Positions 45,238 to 54,137 are shown, numbered from the stretch's first letter. The stretch: DNA of 64,000 bases from Brevibacterium siliguriense (GCF_900105315.1 NZ_LT629766.1:1426001-1490000); one strand, 5' to 3'. Numbers and translations are program-made. Notes: a model not told the origin generated them from the letters alone.

Positions 45238-45405
45238 ATGCTCATCGTCCTATGGGTGATTGCCGGAATTCTGGCGCTGTCAGGCATCCTCGCTCTGTTC
45301 CGGAAGGAGTATAAATGGGGTGTCGTCCTCATTGTCGCCGCCTGCATCGTCGGTCCAGTGCTGACGGCCTTCTTAGGCGGTCCTCCAGCCGGTCCGCGAA
45401 GCTGA
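45238..45405 (+). CDS. Small two-helix membrane protein (55 aa)
   Basis: ATG at 45238 has an excellent AAGGAGGGG six bases upstream. The 55-aa product has two hydrophobic helices (LIVLWVIAGILALSGILALF and GVVLIVAACIVGPVLTAFL) separated by RKEYKW, with a Pro/Gly tail. Function is unknown. Its 3' end overlaps the end of the opposite-strand YeeZ-like remnant by 77 bases, which supports the view that the remnant's tail is not real coding sequence. Confidence 0.65.
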   Translation: MLIVLWVIAGILALSGILALFRKEYKWGVVLIVAACIVGPVLTAFLGGPPAGPRS

Positions 45406-45817
45406 CAGGCTGGGAATCGACGGCGTGGACGAGGTCCGGCGGTTCCGGGTCAAGGGCCAAGCGCTCGAGGCCGTGAACGAGGTCGTCTCGGTGAACACGG
45501 GCAAGCCCCTGCAGCCCGTCGAGGTAGGACCGTTCGTATCCGGCCCGACTCGGCTCGTCAGGAGTGAGGGTGATGACGACGGCGTCGAGATCCGCCAATC
45601 GCGGATCCCCGTCGGCCGGGTACTCTGCGCGTCTGCGTCCGGGGGCTCCGGTCGGGGAGAGGTCTATTCTGATGGTCTCGAAGACGTCGGGCAGTCCGTC
45701 GATCCGGCGGCGCAGTCCGATCACTTCGTGTCCCTGGTCGTCCAGTCTCAGGCCCAGCCGCGTGCCCAGGTCGCCGCACCCGGCGAGGAGAACCCTTCGT
45801 ACCCTCATCGTGCTCAT
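45329..45817 (-). pseudogene. Truncated NAD(P)-binding (YeeZ-like) protein
   Basis: The first ~100 residues are a good Rossmann domain (RVLLAGCGDLGTRLGLRLDD, then VIGLRRRIDGLPD and LDAVVITLTPDEPSRAGYER). After about YLDGLQGLARV the frame becomes Arg/Leu-rich with no family character, ending at 45329, and no other frame restores the expected SSTAVYG-type segment. The normal protein is around 270-290 aa. I read this as a 3'-truncated gene. Its start overlaps the photolyase stop by four bases, so it was once the second gene of that operon. Confidence 0.65.
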
Positions 45818-47280
45818 TCCGCCTCGCTTTTCATCCGGTCATAGGCGGCCAATGCCGCCTCACGTGATGCCTTGAGATCGACGATCGGCTCACATACCCC
45901 GTGTGAACGTTCCGCCTGAGAGACCCCGCCCGGTCCGTGACCGAGCCACCTGCTCACGTATTCGCTGTTCGGGTCGAAGCGCTCACGCTGACGTTCGGGG
46001 TTGAAGATCCGGAAATACGGGGCCGCATCGGCGCCGCACCCGGCCACCCATTGCCACGACACGGGATTGTTGGCTTCATCGGCATCGACGAGCGTGTCCC
46101 AGAACCACTGCTCGCCGTGCCACCAGGGGATGAGGAGATTCTTCGTCAGGAAGCTCGCGGCGGCCATCCGCACCCGATTGTGCATCCACCCTGTCTGCCA
46201 CAGCTGAGCCATGCCCGCATCGACGAGCGGAATACCGGTCGTACCGTCGTGCCAATGCCTGAGCGCCTCGGGGTCGTCCTCGTAGGGGAAACGTGCGAAC
46301 TCCGGTCGCACCGGCTCGGACTCGACGTGCGGCAGATGGTAGGTCAGGTGCCAGGAGAACTCCCGCCAATAGAGCTGCCGGATCCAGGCATGCCGGTCAT
46401 CATCACTCAACTCCGGTAGGTTGAGGGCCGCGGCCAGCAGCTGCCGTGGGGAGAGTTCGCCGAAGCGCAGTCGCGGCGACAGCCCGGACGTGCTGTCAGG
46501 ATCGGCGGGGACATCATGCGAATCGGCGTAGCCGTCGACCCCTTCGCTCAGATCTGCGAGCTCACGGGCCGCCTCTCGGCACCCGGGGTTCCAGTGCTCG
46601 GCCACGGTCGTCCGCCACCACTGAGGGGTCCTCGCTGAGGCGAAGCTGTCCGAGCCCGTGTCGGTACCGTCGAGGAGGCCGAGGCCGTTAAGATCGCGCA
46701 CCCAGGAGTGCCAGTCGAGGGTCTGTCGGTCGGCCTTGGTCAGGGAGTTCTGTTTCTGCGGTGCAGGGAGGACGTCGCCGACGCTGCGATCGCGCACGGC
46801 GTTGAAGTACGGAGTGAACACCTTGTAGAAGTCTCCGCCCTGCGGGCTGACCGTCCAGGGTTCGACGAGCAGCGCTCCGGTATGGGAGTGCACTTCACGC
46901 CCGGCCTCAGCCAGGTCCGTCTTGATCTGCTCGTCGAGGCGACGTGCGGCCGGAGCATAGCGGCGCGACCAGCGAACGGCATCGACTTTCAGGTCCGCGG
47001 CCGCCTGCGGGACGATGTCGGCAGCGGAGCCTGCTGCGAAGAGCAGCGGGATGCCGAGTCGTGCAAGTTCGGTCTCCAGGACGCGCAGCGACTCGTGCGT
47101 CCACCAGCGGGCCGCCCCGCCCAACTGGCGTGGGCCGAGGCCGTTCTCGCCGCGGGATTCCCTGATCCAGAGACCGATCGCTCGACCCTCGGTGCGGGCG
47201 GCGGTCAGAGCCTCGTGATCGTCGACGCGCAGGTCGTCGCGGAACCAGACGAGGGTGAGGTGTTCACCGTCGTGGTTCAT
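45814..47280 (-). CDS. phr: Deoxyribodipyrimidine photolyase
   Basis: The 488-aa protein has an N-terminal alpha/beta domain (LTLVWFRDDLRVDDHEALTA) and the FAD-binding helical domain. The latter includes LSPRLRFGELSPRQLLAAAL, WIRQLYWREFSWHLTYHLP, GTTGIPLVDAGMAQLWQTGW, MHNRVRMAAASFLTKNLLIP and NNPVSWQWVAGCGADAAPYF. This is the class I CPD photolyase pattern. It repairs UV-induced pyrimidine dimers with blue light. GGAGG lies before the ATG at 47280. Confidence 0.95.
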   Translation of the reverse strand: MNHDGEHLTLVWFRDDLRVDDHEALTAARTEGRAIGLWIRESRGENGLGPRQLGGAARWWTHESLRVLETELARLGIPLLFAAGSAADIVPQAAADLKVDAVRWSRRYAPAARRLDEQIKTDLAEAGREVHSHTGALLVEPWTVSPQGGDFYKVFTPYFNAVRDRSVGDVLPAPQKQNSLTKADRQTLDWHSWVRDLNGLGLLDGTDTGSDSFASARTPQWWRTTVAEHWNPGCREAARELADLSEGVDGYADSHDVPADPDSTSGLSPRLRFGELSPRQLLAAALNLPELSDDDRHAWIRQLYWREFSWHLTYHLPHVESEPVRPEFARFPYEDDPEALRHWHDGTTGIPLVDAGMAQLWQTGWMHNRVRMAAASFLTKNLLIPWWHGEQWFWDTLVDADEANNPVSWQWVAGCGADAAPYFRIFNPERQRERFDPNSEYVSRWLGHGPGGVSQAERSHGVCEPIVDLKASREAALAAYDRMKSEAE

Positions 47281-47293
47281 CGGGGACCTCCGG

Positions 47294-47742
47294 TCACAGT
47301 TTCTTCGCCCAGTCGGCGCTGCTCAAAGACAGCTCTTCGGACATGCCGTCGAGGAAGCGGATGACGGCATCGCGTTCTCGGCTGGTGAGGTGGGCGGCGG
47401 CATAGATGCGCCTGGACTGGGCGCGTCCCACGGTCTCTCGTGCCGAGAGCGCCGTCTCCTCGGCGACTTCGATGGCGTATGCCCGGCGATCGCTGCGATG
47501 AGATAGTGCAGAGCACGCATGTCCTGTTCGCTGAGTTCCATGTATCTGCGTGAAGCTTCGGACAGGGCGCGTTCGACCTCGCGGAGTCGGGCAAGCGCGT
47601 TTATCAGCTGGGTGATCTGCTCGCGGTCGGCCTTCGAGAGATCTGAGGAGTCGATGAGGTCGCCGGGAAAGCTGTTCTGCGATCCGGTGTACATATTCTC
47701 TGTGATCGGATCGTGAGGACCCGCAGCATCCGCTGGCTCCAT
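47294..47742 (-). pseudogene. MarR-like regulator remnant, HTH core deleted
   Basis: From the ATG at 47742 the frame reads LSKADREQITQLINALARLR, then MELSEQDMRALHYLIAAIAG, a MarR-type dimerisation and first helix. It then runs into non-coding-like sequence. The next frame gives DRRAYAIEVAEETALSARET, then AHLTSRERDAVIRFLDGMSE and a stop at 47294, the usual end of the same family (DRRA wing and C-terminal helices). The recognition helix between them, roughly 40 residues, is missing and the frame is broken near 47482-47495. An internal deletion has destroyed DNA binding. Confidence 0.72.
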
Positions 47743-47785
47743 GCCGCAATCCTACTGGTCCCCGCCCGTCGAACGTAGAAGTATA

Positions 47786-47829
47786 ACTCTCCGCGGATAG
47801 TACACCCGGGTGTACTATCCGCGGAGAGT
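47786..47829. terminator. 44-bp perfect palindrome after the helicase gene
   Basis: Bases 47786-47807 are the exact reverse complement of 47808-47829, centred on CCCGGG. It lies 18 bases beyond the helicase stop and before the marR remnant. It shares the GCGGATAG/CTATCCGC element with the palindrome at 40781. Likely an intrinsic terminator hairpin. Confidence 0.75.
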
Positions 47830-47846
47830 CATTGCTTGTGCGGATG

Positions 47847-49631
47847 TCAGCTGCTGGTCGAGTAGACCTGTTCGGAACCTCCGGTGCGCACGCGATTGCG
47901 ACGGCGGGTCTCCGGGCTCGTGCCGCGCGAATCCGACGACCGGCGATTGGCCGGCTGACCGGAGCGTGCCGCGGAACCCTGACCGCCGGAGCGGCTGCCG
48001 CGAGCGGACTCGCGGCGGTGGTTGCCTGCCACGCTGCGGCCGGAACCATTGCCTCGGGCGTTGGAGGCCGAACCGGCGCTGCGCTCGCCGCCGTTTCCGC
48101 GGGAGTTCGCACGGCCCTGACCGGACGCGTCGGAGCCTGAAACGCTGCGTCCCGTGCCTCCGCCGCGTCGGCCACGACCGCCTCGGCGACGGGACGGGCG
48201 ACCACCGGACTTCGCCGGTTCGGTCTTCTTCCGCGGCTGAACGGGTTCTTTCGGCTGTGGGGCGACATACTCGGCGATCTCACCGACGAGCTCGGTCACC
48301 TCGGGGGATTCGGCGGTGACCTTCTTCGGGGTGGCCTTGATGGCGGCCTTGCGGAACAGGACCTGAGTGTCTTTGCGCTGGTCAGGGGTCATGATCGTGA
48401 CAACGTCGCCGGCACTTCCTGCGCGCGCGGTTCGGCCTGAGCGGTGCAGGTAGGCCTTGTGCTCGGTCGGGGGATCGACGTGGACGACGAGTTCGACGGA
48501 GTCGACGTGGACGCCGCGGGCCGCGATGTCCGTGGCGACGAGCACCTTCGCCTCACCGTTGGTGAACGCGGCGAGGTTGCGGTCGCGGGCACCTTGGGAC
48601 AGGTTGCCGTGCAGGTCGACGGCTGGGATGCCGGCAGCGGTGAGCTGGCGGGCGAACCGCTTGGCCCGATGCTTTGTGCGGGTGAAGAGGATGCGCCGTC
48701 CTGTGCCGGAGGCGAGCGTGTGCACGAGTTCGTTCTTGTCGTCGTTCGACACCTCGAACACGTGGTGAGTCATCGCGGACACGTGGGAGGTCGCCTCATC
48801 GACGGAGTGCAGGATCTCGTTGTGGAGGAAGCGACGGACGAGCTTGTCGACGTCGTTGTCCAAAGTGGCGGAGAAGAACATCCGCTGCCCTTCGGACGGC
48901 GTCTGCTTGAGGATGCGGGTGACACCGGGCAGGAAGCCCAGGTCAGCCATGTGATCGGCCTCGTCGAGGATGGTGACTTCGATGTTCTCGAGCGTGAGGA
49001 TGTCCTGCTGGAGCAGGTCCTCGAGGCGGCCGGGGCAGGCCACGACGATGTCGACGCCGGAGTCGAGTGCGTTCTCCTGTCGGCGCTGCTTGACGCCGCC
49101 GAAGATCGTCGTCGTCCTCAAGCCCACGGCCTTGGCCAACGGGTCGATGACCTCGGTGATCTGTGTGGCGAGCTCACGGGTGGGAGCGAGCACGAGTCCG
49201 CGCGGGTGACGGAACTTCTGGGAGCGCTGGCCGGATTCGGCCAGGCGGGCGACGAGCGGGATGGAGAAAGCGAGGGTCTTGCCCGACCCGGTCTTTCCGC
49301 GGCCGAGCACATCGCGACCGGCCAGGGTGTCGGGCAGTGTGTCCTGCTGGATGGGGAAGGCCTGGGTCTTGCCTTCGCGGTCGAGGGAGTCGACGATTTT
49401 AGCGGGAACACCAAGCTCGGCGAACGACGTCGGTGCCGAGGCGGCTTTCTTCGCGCGATTGCCGCCGGTGCTGTTTGAGTTGGTGTTGCCGGAGTTTCGG
49501 TTGCTGCTGCCGCGGTTGCGGTTGCTGCGGGGATTGGAGCGTGTCTGTGAAGTACTGATGGGGTGGCCCTTCGACGTGCCGGTGGGCGTGCCGGTGCCGT
49601 GAATAGGTGGCAGGCAGCCGTTTCCGGTCAT
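47847..49631 (-). CDS. DEAD-box RNA helicase with Arg/Gly/Ser-rich tail
   Basis: The 594-aa protein has the ordered helicase motifs: Q-motif region FPIQQDTLP, Walker A GRGKTGSGKT, VLAPTRELATQ, CPGRLEDLLQ, LDEADHMADLGF, FFSATLD, VATDIAARGVHVDSVELVVH and HRSGRTARAG. The N-terminal 70 residues are Asn/Ser/Arg-rich. The C-terminal 150 are Arg/Gly/Ser-rich (RRRGGRGRRGGG), suited to RNA binding. Such helicases act in ribosome assembly and mRNA turnover, often in the cold. The ATG at 49631 is chosen; a TTG at 49682 is possible. Confidence 0.93.
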   Translation of the reverse strand: MTGNGCLPPIHGTGTPTGTSKGHPISTSQTRSNPRSNRNRGSSNRNSGNTNSNSTGGNRAKKAASAPTSFAELGVPAKIVDSLDREGKTQAFPIQQDTLPDTLAGRDVLGRGKTGSGKTLAFSIPLVARLAESGQRSQKFRHPRGLVLAPTRELATQITEVIDPLAKAVGLRTTTIFGGVKQRRQENALDSGVDIVVACPGRLEDLLQQDILTLENIEVTILDEADHMADLGFLPGVTRILKQTPSEGQRMFFSATLDNDVDKLVRRFLHNEILHSVDEATSHVSAMTHHVFEVSNDDKNELVHTLASGTGRRILFTRTKHRAKRFARQLTAAGIPAVDLHGNLSQGARDRNLAAFTNGEAKVLVATDIAARGVHVDSVELVVHVDPPTEHKAYLHRSGRTARAGSAGDVVTIMTPDQRKDTQVLFRKAAIKATPKKVTAESPEVTELVGEIAEYVAPQPKEPVQPRKKTEPAKSGGRPSRRRGGRGRRGGGTGRSVSGSDASGQGRANSRGNGGERSAGSASNARGNGSGRSVAGNHRRESARGSRSGGQGSAARSGQPANRRSSDSRGTSPETRRRNRVRTGGSEQVYSTSS

Positions 49632-49828
49632 GGAATGAGCGCTGTCGGCGCTCTCGATCGCCGAGAGAAAACGGCTTCGCAAAACATGCGCGGGTTGTTC
49701 ACCCAGCTGCAGAGACGAGGCGTCCTGACGACGCAGGGAACCCGAAAACGGGTTCGCAAGTGCTTTCAGTATAACGTCGGCAGTCTCGCGAGCAGAATCC
49801 GCAGCTGGGGTGCCCGACCCCGACAGGC

Positions 49829-50986
49829 CTATGCCGGACGCTCGAGGTGCTCGTCAGCTGACAGCTCCGAAGGGGTGTCCGGGACAGCGTCGAGCGATCC
49901 GAGGGTGGTCGCCTCGGTGTCGGGCACAGAGCTCGGCACGGTGTCGGCCACTGTCGAATCCGTATGTGCAAGTACGGGCACGGTCGGCCTACGGCGTGGT
50001 CTGCGCTGCCCGGTGGCCCATGCACCGATCGTCACCGAGGCCCATCCGATGCCGATCCCGGCGATGTCGTCGAGGATGTAGTGCCATCCGAAGTAGAGCG
50101 TGGCGACGACGGTCACGCCGAAGAAGACCCACGTGATCGTCTGGACGACGCGCTTCTGCTTCGTCAGTGTCATGAAGAGAGCGGCGGCAAAGGTCACCGA
50201 GACGTGGAGCGAAGCGAACGCGGCGACGCCCTGGATGGAGTCACTGCCGATGGGGTTGCTGAGGTAGTCGAGCCGTGTATCGATGAGGGACTCCTGGAGT
50301 TGACTGACTCCGGTGTCCGGAAGCGCACGGAAGGCGTCGGGGTGGCTGAATACCGGTCCGACCGAGGGCAGGAAGTAGTAGCTGATCGTGCCGAGAACCC
50401 AATTGAGGCTCAGCATGGTCGCGAACCAGGCGCCGATTCGGTGGTTGCGATTGAGAACGAGGAACGCGCCGAGGGTGATCGGGATGGCCGGAAGGTAGGC
50501 GAGGTAGGCGATGGAGAGAATGTTCGCCGCAATGCCGGTGCCGAGGAGATCGTGCAGGAACACCGACGGTGTGTGTCCGCCGCTGAGCCAGTTGTCGAGT
50601 TGGAACAGCTGCCGGTCGAAGAGAGTGCCTTCGCGGTACACCGGCAGGACGCTCTTGAGATTGCGGTAGGCGACGTAGCAGATGTAGAAGCTCAGCAGTC
50701 CGGCGCCGATGCACAGAAGCCGGTGGGTGTTCCACTCCTTCCGGGCGGTGTCGGCGATGGTCGTCGGCAGGTTCCGCCACCCATTGCGCCTCACCGCTTC
50801 CACGACCAGACCTCCGCCGATGAATCCGAGAGCCAGCAAGGGCAGGCGGATGTACGAGGGACCGAGGAATCCATCAGGGTCCCGCAGCGGGAGATCGAGG
50901 TAGACGGAGGAGAACATGGCGACCGCTCCGATGAGGAGGGCGAGCGCCAGGGCAAAGGTGTAGGGCCAACGTCGCAATCTGGTCAT
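49829..50986 (-). CDS. PAP2-superfamily membrane phosphatase/transferase
   Basis: The 385-aa protein has about seven hydrophobic helices and a PAP2-type triad: SVGPVFSHPDAF, ASLHVSVTFAAA and LYFGWHYILDDIAGIGIG. The SxH and GWHYxxD motifs are those of inositol-phosphoceramide-synthase-like and PAP2_3 proteins. Substrate could be a lipid phosphate or undecaprenyl-linked intermediate. The C-terminus is an unstructured acidic and Pro/Thr tail. I start at the ATG at 50986; a GTG at 51016 is the alternative. Confidence 0.85.
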   Translation of the reverse strand: MTRLRRWPYTFALALALLIGAVAMFSSVYLDLPLRDPDGFLGPSYIRLPLLALGFIGGGLVVEAVRRNGWRNLPTTIADTARKEWNTHRLLCIGAGLLSFYICYVAYRNLKSVLPVYREGTLFDRQLFQLDNWLSGGHTPSVFLHDLLGTGIAANILSIAYLAYLPAIPITLGAFLVLNRNHRIGAWFATMLSLNWVLGTISYYFLPSVGPVFSHPDAFRALPDTGVSQLQESLIDTRLDYLSNPIGSDSIQGVAAFASLHVSVTFAAALFMTLTKQKRVVQTITWVFFGVTVVATLYFGWHYILDDIAGIGIGWASVTIGAWATGQRRPRRRPTVPVLAHTDSTVADTVPSSVPDTEATTLGSLDAVPDTPSELSADEHLERPA

Positions 50987-51092
50987 CGGAACACCGTAGT
51001 AATTCACTTTTAGCACATCTTCGGATTTTCCTAGGAGCCGGCTGACCGGAAGCGCGCCTCGTCCGCGCTGGCGCGGCAGGCGAGTGTCGAAA

Positions 51093-52175
51093 TCAGTTCA
51101 AACGGCGTGCCGCGAACTCGGCGGCATTGTGAAGCGCTGTGTTCGCGTCGTCGAGGATGCGGCCGAAGTGGAGGAACGAGTGGAGCACATGTGGGTATTC
51201 CTCAAAGCGGACGTCGTTGCCTGCGCGCTGGAGCATCCTGGCCAGCGCCCGGCTGTCATCGCGCAGTGGGTCGAGTCCGGCGGCCGCGACGAACACCGGT
51301 GGCAGACCGGAGAGGTCGGCGGTCAGATGTGCGGCGTACGGGGACTGCTCGTCTGCGGGGGTGGGGAAGTAGCCGCCCATGAAGTTGTTGAGGTCGTTGG
51401 CTCCCATGCCGTCCCAGTCTCCGCCGAAGAGGCGGCGGCTGGCGGAGTCGGCCAGTCCGTGCGCACCGTAGATGGGCAGGAGTGCACGGAGGGAATCGAA
51501 TGCGTCTGGGTGTGCGTCGATCGTCTGCGGCTCATCTCGCAGCAGGAGTGCCGCACCCAGGGTGAGCGCGGCACCGGCTGAATCCCCGGCGATGGCAAGC
51601 CGTGAACCGTCGATGTCGAAGTCGCGACCGTGGCGGGTGAGGTGGTCGACGATTCCGGCGCATTCGTGCAGAGCCTGCGGGAACTTCACTTCCGGGGACA
51701 GCGAATAGTCGACGCCGATGACGGCGAACCCTCCGACGGATGCGATAACCCGCATGATCCGATCATGGGTGTCGAGGTCACCGACGGTGAACCCGCCGCC
51801 GTGGAGGAACACGAGACCGGGAAGAACCGCCTCGGCGGTGGGGCGATGGATGCGAATCGGGACGTCGACTCCGGCGGCACGGATGTGGTGATCATCTGTG
51901 TGGGCCATGGTCGGGCCGCCCTCATTCCACAGTGCGCGTTCGGCCCGGTATTCGGCGCGTTTGGCTGCCAGGGTACGAGCGGCAGGGGAGAGGCCACCTA
52001 AGGCAGCGGCGAAATCCTCACCGGCTCGGCGGCACTCGTCGGCCCGGGTGGCCTGAATGGCCATGACTTCGCGCATCTGGGGCGACATCGCGGTCACGAT
52101 GTCGGCATGAATGGTGGCGAGCAGCGCCTCGGTGAGTTCGGGATCGACAGTGACGTTGGGAATCATCGGCCTCAT
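51093..52175 (-). CDS. Alpha/beta hydrolase, hormone-sensitive lipase family
   Basis: The 360-aa protein has the HSL oxyanion motif FLHGGGFTVGDLDTHDRIMR and the nucleophile elbow AIAGDSAGAALTLGAALLLR. The catalytic Asp lies in AAGLDPLRDDSRALA and the His in YPHVLHSFLHFGR. It is an esterase of unknown substrate. There is a tandem ATG at the start (52175 or 52166), both with weak ribosome sites. Confidence 0.9.
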   Translation of the reverse strand: MRPMIPNVTVDPELTEALLATIHADIVTAMSPQMREVMAIQATRADECRRAGEDFAAALGGLSPAARTLAAKRAEYRAERALWNEGGPTMAHTDDHHIRAAGVDVPIRIHRPTAEAVLPGLVFLHGGGFTVGDLDTHDRIMRVIASVGGFAVIGVDYSLSPEVKFPQALHECAGIVDHLTRHGRDFDIDGSRLAIAGDSAGAALTLGAALLLRDEPQTIDAHPDAFDSLRALLPIYGAHGLADSASRRLFGGDWDGMGANDLNNFMGGYFPTPADEQSPYAAHLTADLSGLPPVFVAAAGLDPLRDDSRALARMLQRAGNDVRFEEYPHVLHSFLHFGRILDDANTALHNAAEFAARRLN

Positions 52176-52408
52176 TCTTGGTTGTCGGCAATGCTTCCAA
52201 GCGTAGCGAGGCCACCTGGCCGGAGCGCGGCGGGGACGGTGGTTGTTGAGGTGCGGCTCGCGGTTCGACCGATATCAGCCTGGGGTCTCGCGGAATATCC
52301 GACGGTCACGACTGTTATGACTATGGGACTGCGGCAACGGCGGCCCCGTACCCCCGAGGGGCAAGCACTCATGGACCTCATGGCCACAGACATTGCAGGA
52401 GCGAAACC

Positions 52409-53158
52409 TTGACCGACAGCACGCAGCCCGTGACTCCGCAGCCAGACGATGTGCCGACAGAGAATCTGCGCACCGAACACATGCGCCGACACGAAACCGA
52501 CCACGATATCCCGTGGTCTCTGCCGATTGTCGTGCGCCGGTCCAAGACCGCCATTGCCCGCCACATCGACGTTCTCGAAGCCACTGCCCGCGCCGTCGTC
52601 ACCTTCCTCGACGATCCGCGCTCTCAGCCGGGTGGGGAATGGAATGAAGCTGTCGAATACTGGCGTGACGGAGCCATCCGCAAGGTCGTGCGCCGAGGGG
52701 ACGGCAAGAAGCTCGAAGACGCACGCGCCCTTGGATGCGTGAGCGTGACCTTCGGCGGCACGGATGATTTCGCTCCCGCCGAGGCGCTCGTCTTCGCTCC
52801 GGGCCCCGTCGAGCCTCTGCCGCACGAGCTGAAGAAGCTCCAGGTCGGTGGCACCGAATTCCCTGATGAGGGGGAGGGCTCCGTGCCCGCCGCCGAGGCG
52901 GTCGTGGCGATCGAACTCTCACCCGAGTTGACACTGACGACCGGAAAGGCCGCCGCGCAATGCGGTCATGCCGCGCAGCTGGCATTCGAGCAGATGCCCG
53001 ACGATGTGCGGAACCGTTGGCGTGAGTCGGGGTTCAGCCTGCGCGTGATCACGGCGAGCCGGAAATCGTGGGCAGCGAACGAACAGCAGATCAGCGTCGT
53101 CGACGCCGGCTTCACCGAAGTCGACGGACCTACGGAGACCGTCCGCGCCCGCTGGTGA
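52409..53158 (+). CDS. Peptidyl-tRNA hydrolase PTH2 family protein
   Basis: The 249-aa protein ends with a PTH2-like core: TTGKAAAQCGHAAQLAFEQM matches the GKxAAQxxHA signature, and RVITASRKSWAANEQ and the DAGFTEVDGP segment follow. The first 160 residues form an additional domain with no family I recognise. PTH2 releases tRNA from stalled peptidyl-tRNA. It is usual in archaea and eukaryotes and found in some actinobacteria. The start is a TTG with AGGAG seven bases upstream. The 233-base gap before it holds only the promoter. Confidence 0.82.
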   Translation: MTDSTQPVTPQPDDVPTENLRTEHMRRHETDHDIPWSLPIVVRRSKTAIARHIDVLEATARAVVTFLDDPRSQPGGEWNEAVEYWRDGAIRKVVRRGDGKKLEDARALGCVSVTFGGTDDFAPAEALVFAPGPVEPLPHELKKLQVGGTEFPDEGEGSVPAAEAVVAIELSPELTLTTGKAAAQCGHAAQLAFEQMPDDVRNRWRESGFSLRVITASRKSWAANEQQISVVDAGFTEVDGPTETVRARW

Positions 53159-53165
53159 GGGCGAG

Positions 53166-53345
53166 TCAGGCCTCGTCGAGGTCCTTGAGTTCCTCTTCAG
53201 TCAACGGACGCGTCTTCGTCCCGTTGCCGAACTCGTCGAGGTAGATCATGTGTTTGACCATCTCACCGGTCTCTTCGTCCTCGACTTCGATGATGTCGCC
53301 GGGATTGGTTTGGGGCTGGTAGAAATCTTCATTGACTCCGGTCAT
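53166..53345 (-). CDS. Small acidic hypothetical protein (59 aa)
   Basis: ATG at 53345 has AGGAGG about eight bases upstream; a GTG at 53354 would overlap that site, so the shorter start is preferred. The product is acidic (IIEVEDEETGEMVKHMIYLD, then LTEEELKDLDEA). No family is recognised. It is convergent with the PTH2 gene, with seven bases between stops. Confidence 0.6.
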   Translation of the reverse strand: MTGVNEDFYQPQTNPGDIIEVEDEETGEMVKHMIYLDEFGNGTKTRPLTEEELKDLDEA

Positions 53346-53401
53346 TGTGACCACCTCCTATAGGTATTCTGACCATACGTCAGTGCGACAAGAGTCTCAA
53401 C

Positions 53402-53437
53402 GATCCCCCTTGCTACCTGACGGGGGCCCAGCAACCT
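53402..53437 (+). repeat. Left terminal inverted repeat of the IS3 element
   Basis: Thirty-six bases exactly match the reverse complement of 54986-55021. An embedded CCCCC...GGGGG could also form a hairpin. IS3 tips usually end TG...CA; a TG lies nine bases inside (53411), so the true tip may be there. Confidence 0.9.
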
Positions 53438-53502
53438 CGCGCTGGAGTGGTCCCCGAAAGTTGGACTGTGATCAACACAAACCAACTTGAAGGGACTACT
53501 CC

Positions 53503-54072
53503 ATGCGCAAGGACTGTCTGATCACCAACGTCCAAGCCCGTGCCGCGATCGAACTGTTCGACCACGGCTACGGATACGCTGCGACAGCCACGAAGCTCGA
53601 CGTCCACAAACCCACACTCAAACTCCTCCACGACCGGTGGTTAGTGCGTGGAACAATATCGGTCATGGAACCCCACCAGCCCCGGCGCATACCAGCAGAG
53701 CAGAAGATCGCGACCGCGAAGCGATACCTCGACGGTGAACACAAAGTCGAACTCGCCAAGGAACTCGGCCTGGCATCATCGCGACCGATCCTCGACTGGG
53801 TCAAGGAATACCGAGACAAGGGCGAGGACGCTTTCACCCCACGCAAAGCATCGGGGAAGGGCAAAACAGCTCGCATGCGCGCGATCGATCACGGGCAGGA
53901 CCCGGATGCCGACCCGGCACCGTCGAAGCCGGATGTGATGGCGAAGAAGACTCGGGTCGAGGACATCAGCCTGGCCGAGTACCGGCAGTTACAAGACCGG
54001 CTGCTGCGGGCGGAAGCGGAGAACGCGTACTTAAAAAAACTGAAGGCCTTGAGGCAGAACGGGCAGCTGTAA
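53503..54072 (+). CDS. IS3-family transposase OrfA (helix-turn-helix)
   Basis: The 189-aa protein has two helix-turn-helix regions (ARAAIELFDHGYGYAATATK near the N-terminus and VELAKELGLASSRPILDWVK) and a leucine-zipper-like C-terminus (YRQLQDRLLRAEAENAYLKK). OrfA binds the inverted repeats. At 54033-54039 a run of seven A lies just before its stop. Slipping back one base there continues into OrfB as LKKTEGLEAERAAVKARIVA, the standard route to the OrfAB transposase. Confidence 0.9.
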   Translation: MRKDCLITNVQARAAIELFDHGYGYAATATKLDVHKPTLKLLHDRWLVRGTISVMEPHQPRRIPAEQKIATAKRYLDGEHKVELAKELGLASSRPILDWVKEYRDKGEDAFTPRKASGKGKTARMRAIDHGQDPDADPAPSKPDVMAKKTRVEDISLAEYRQLQDRLLRAEAENAYLKKLKALRQNGQL

Positions 54073-54137
54073 AAGCACGCATTGTTGCCAGTCTCAAGGC
54101 GGACTACCCACTGTCACTGCTGCTGAGCATTGCGGGG

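Noticed and set aside
44258..45259. 333-aa plus frame opposite the GntR gene
   Set aside because: The minus frame has a complete winged helix and FCD domain; the plus frame is its shadow.
47294..48283. Reading the marR 3' frame as a 329-aa protein extending into the helicase gene
   Set aside because: The extension is Arg/Pro/Ala-rich shadow of the helicase tail; only the last 60 residues are family-like, so a broken marR fits better.
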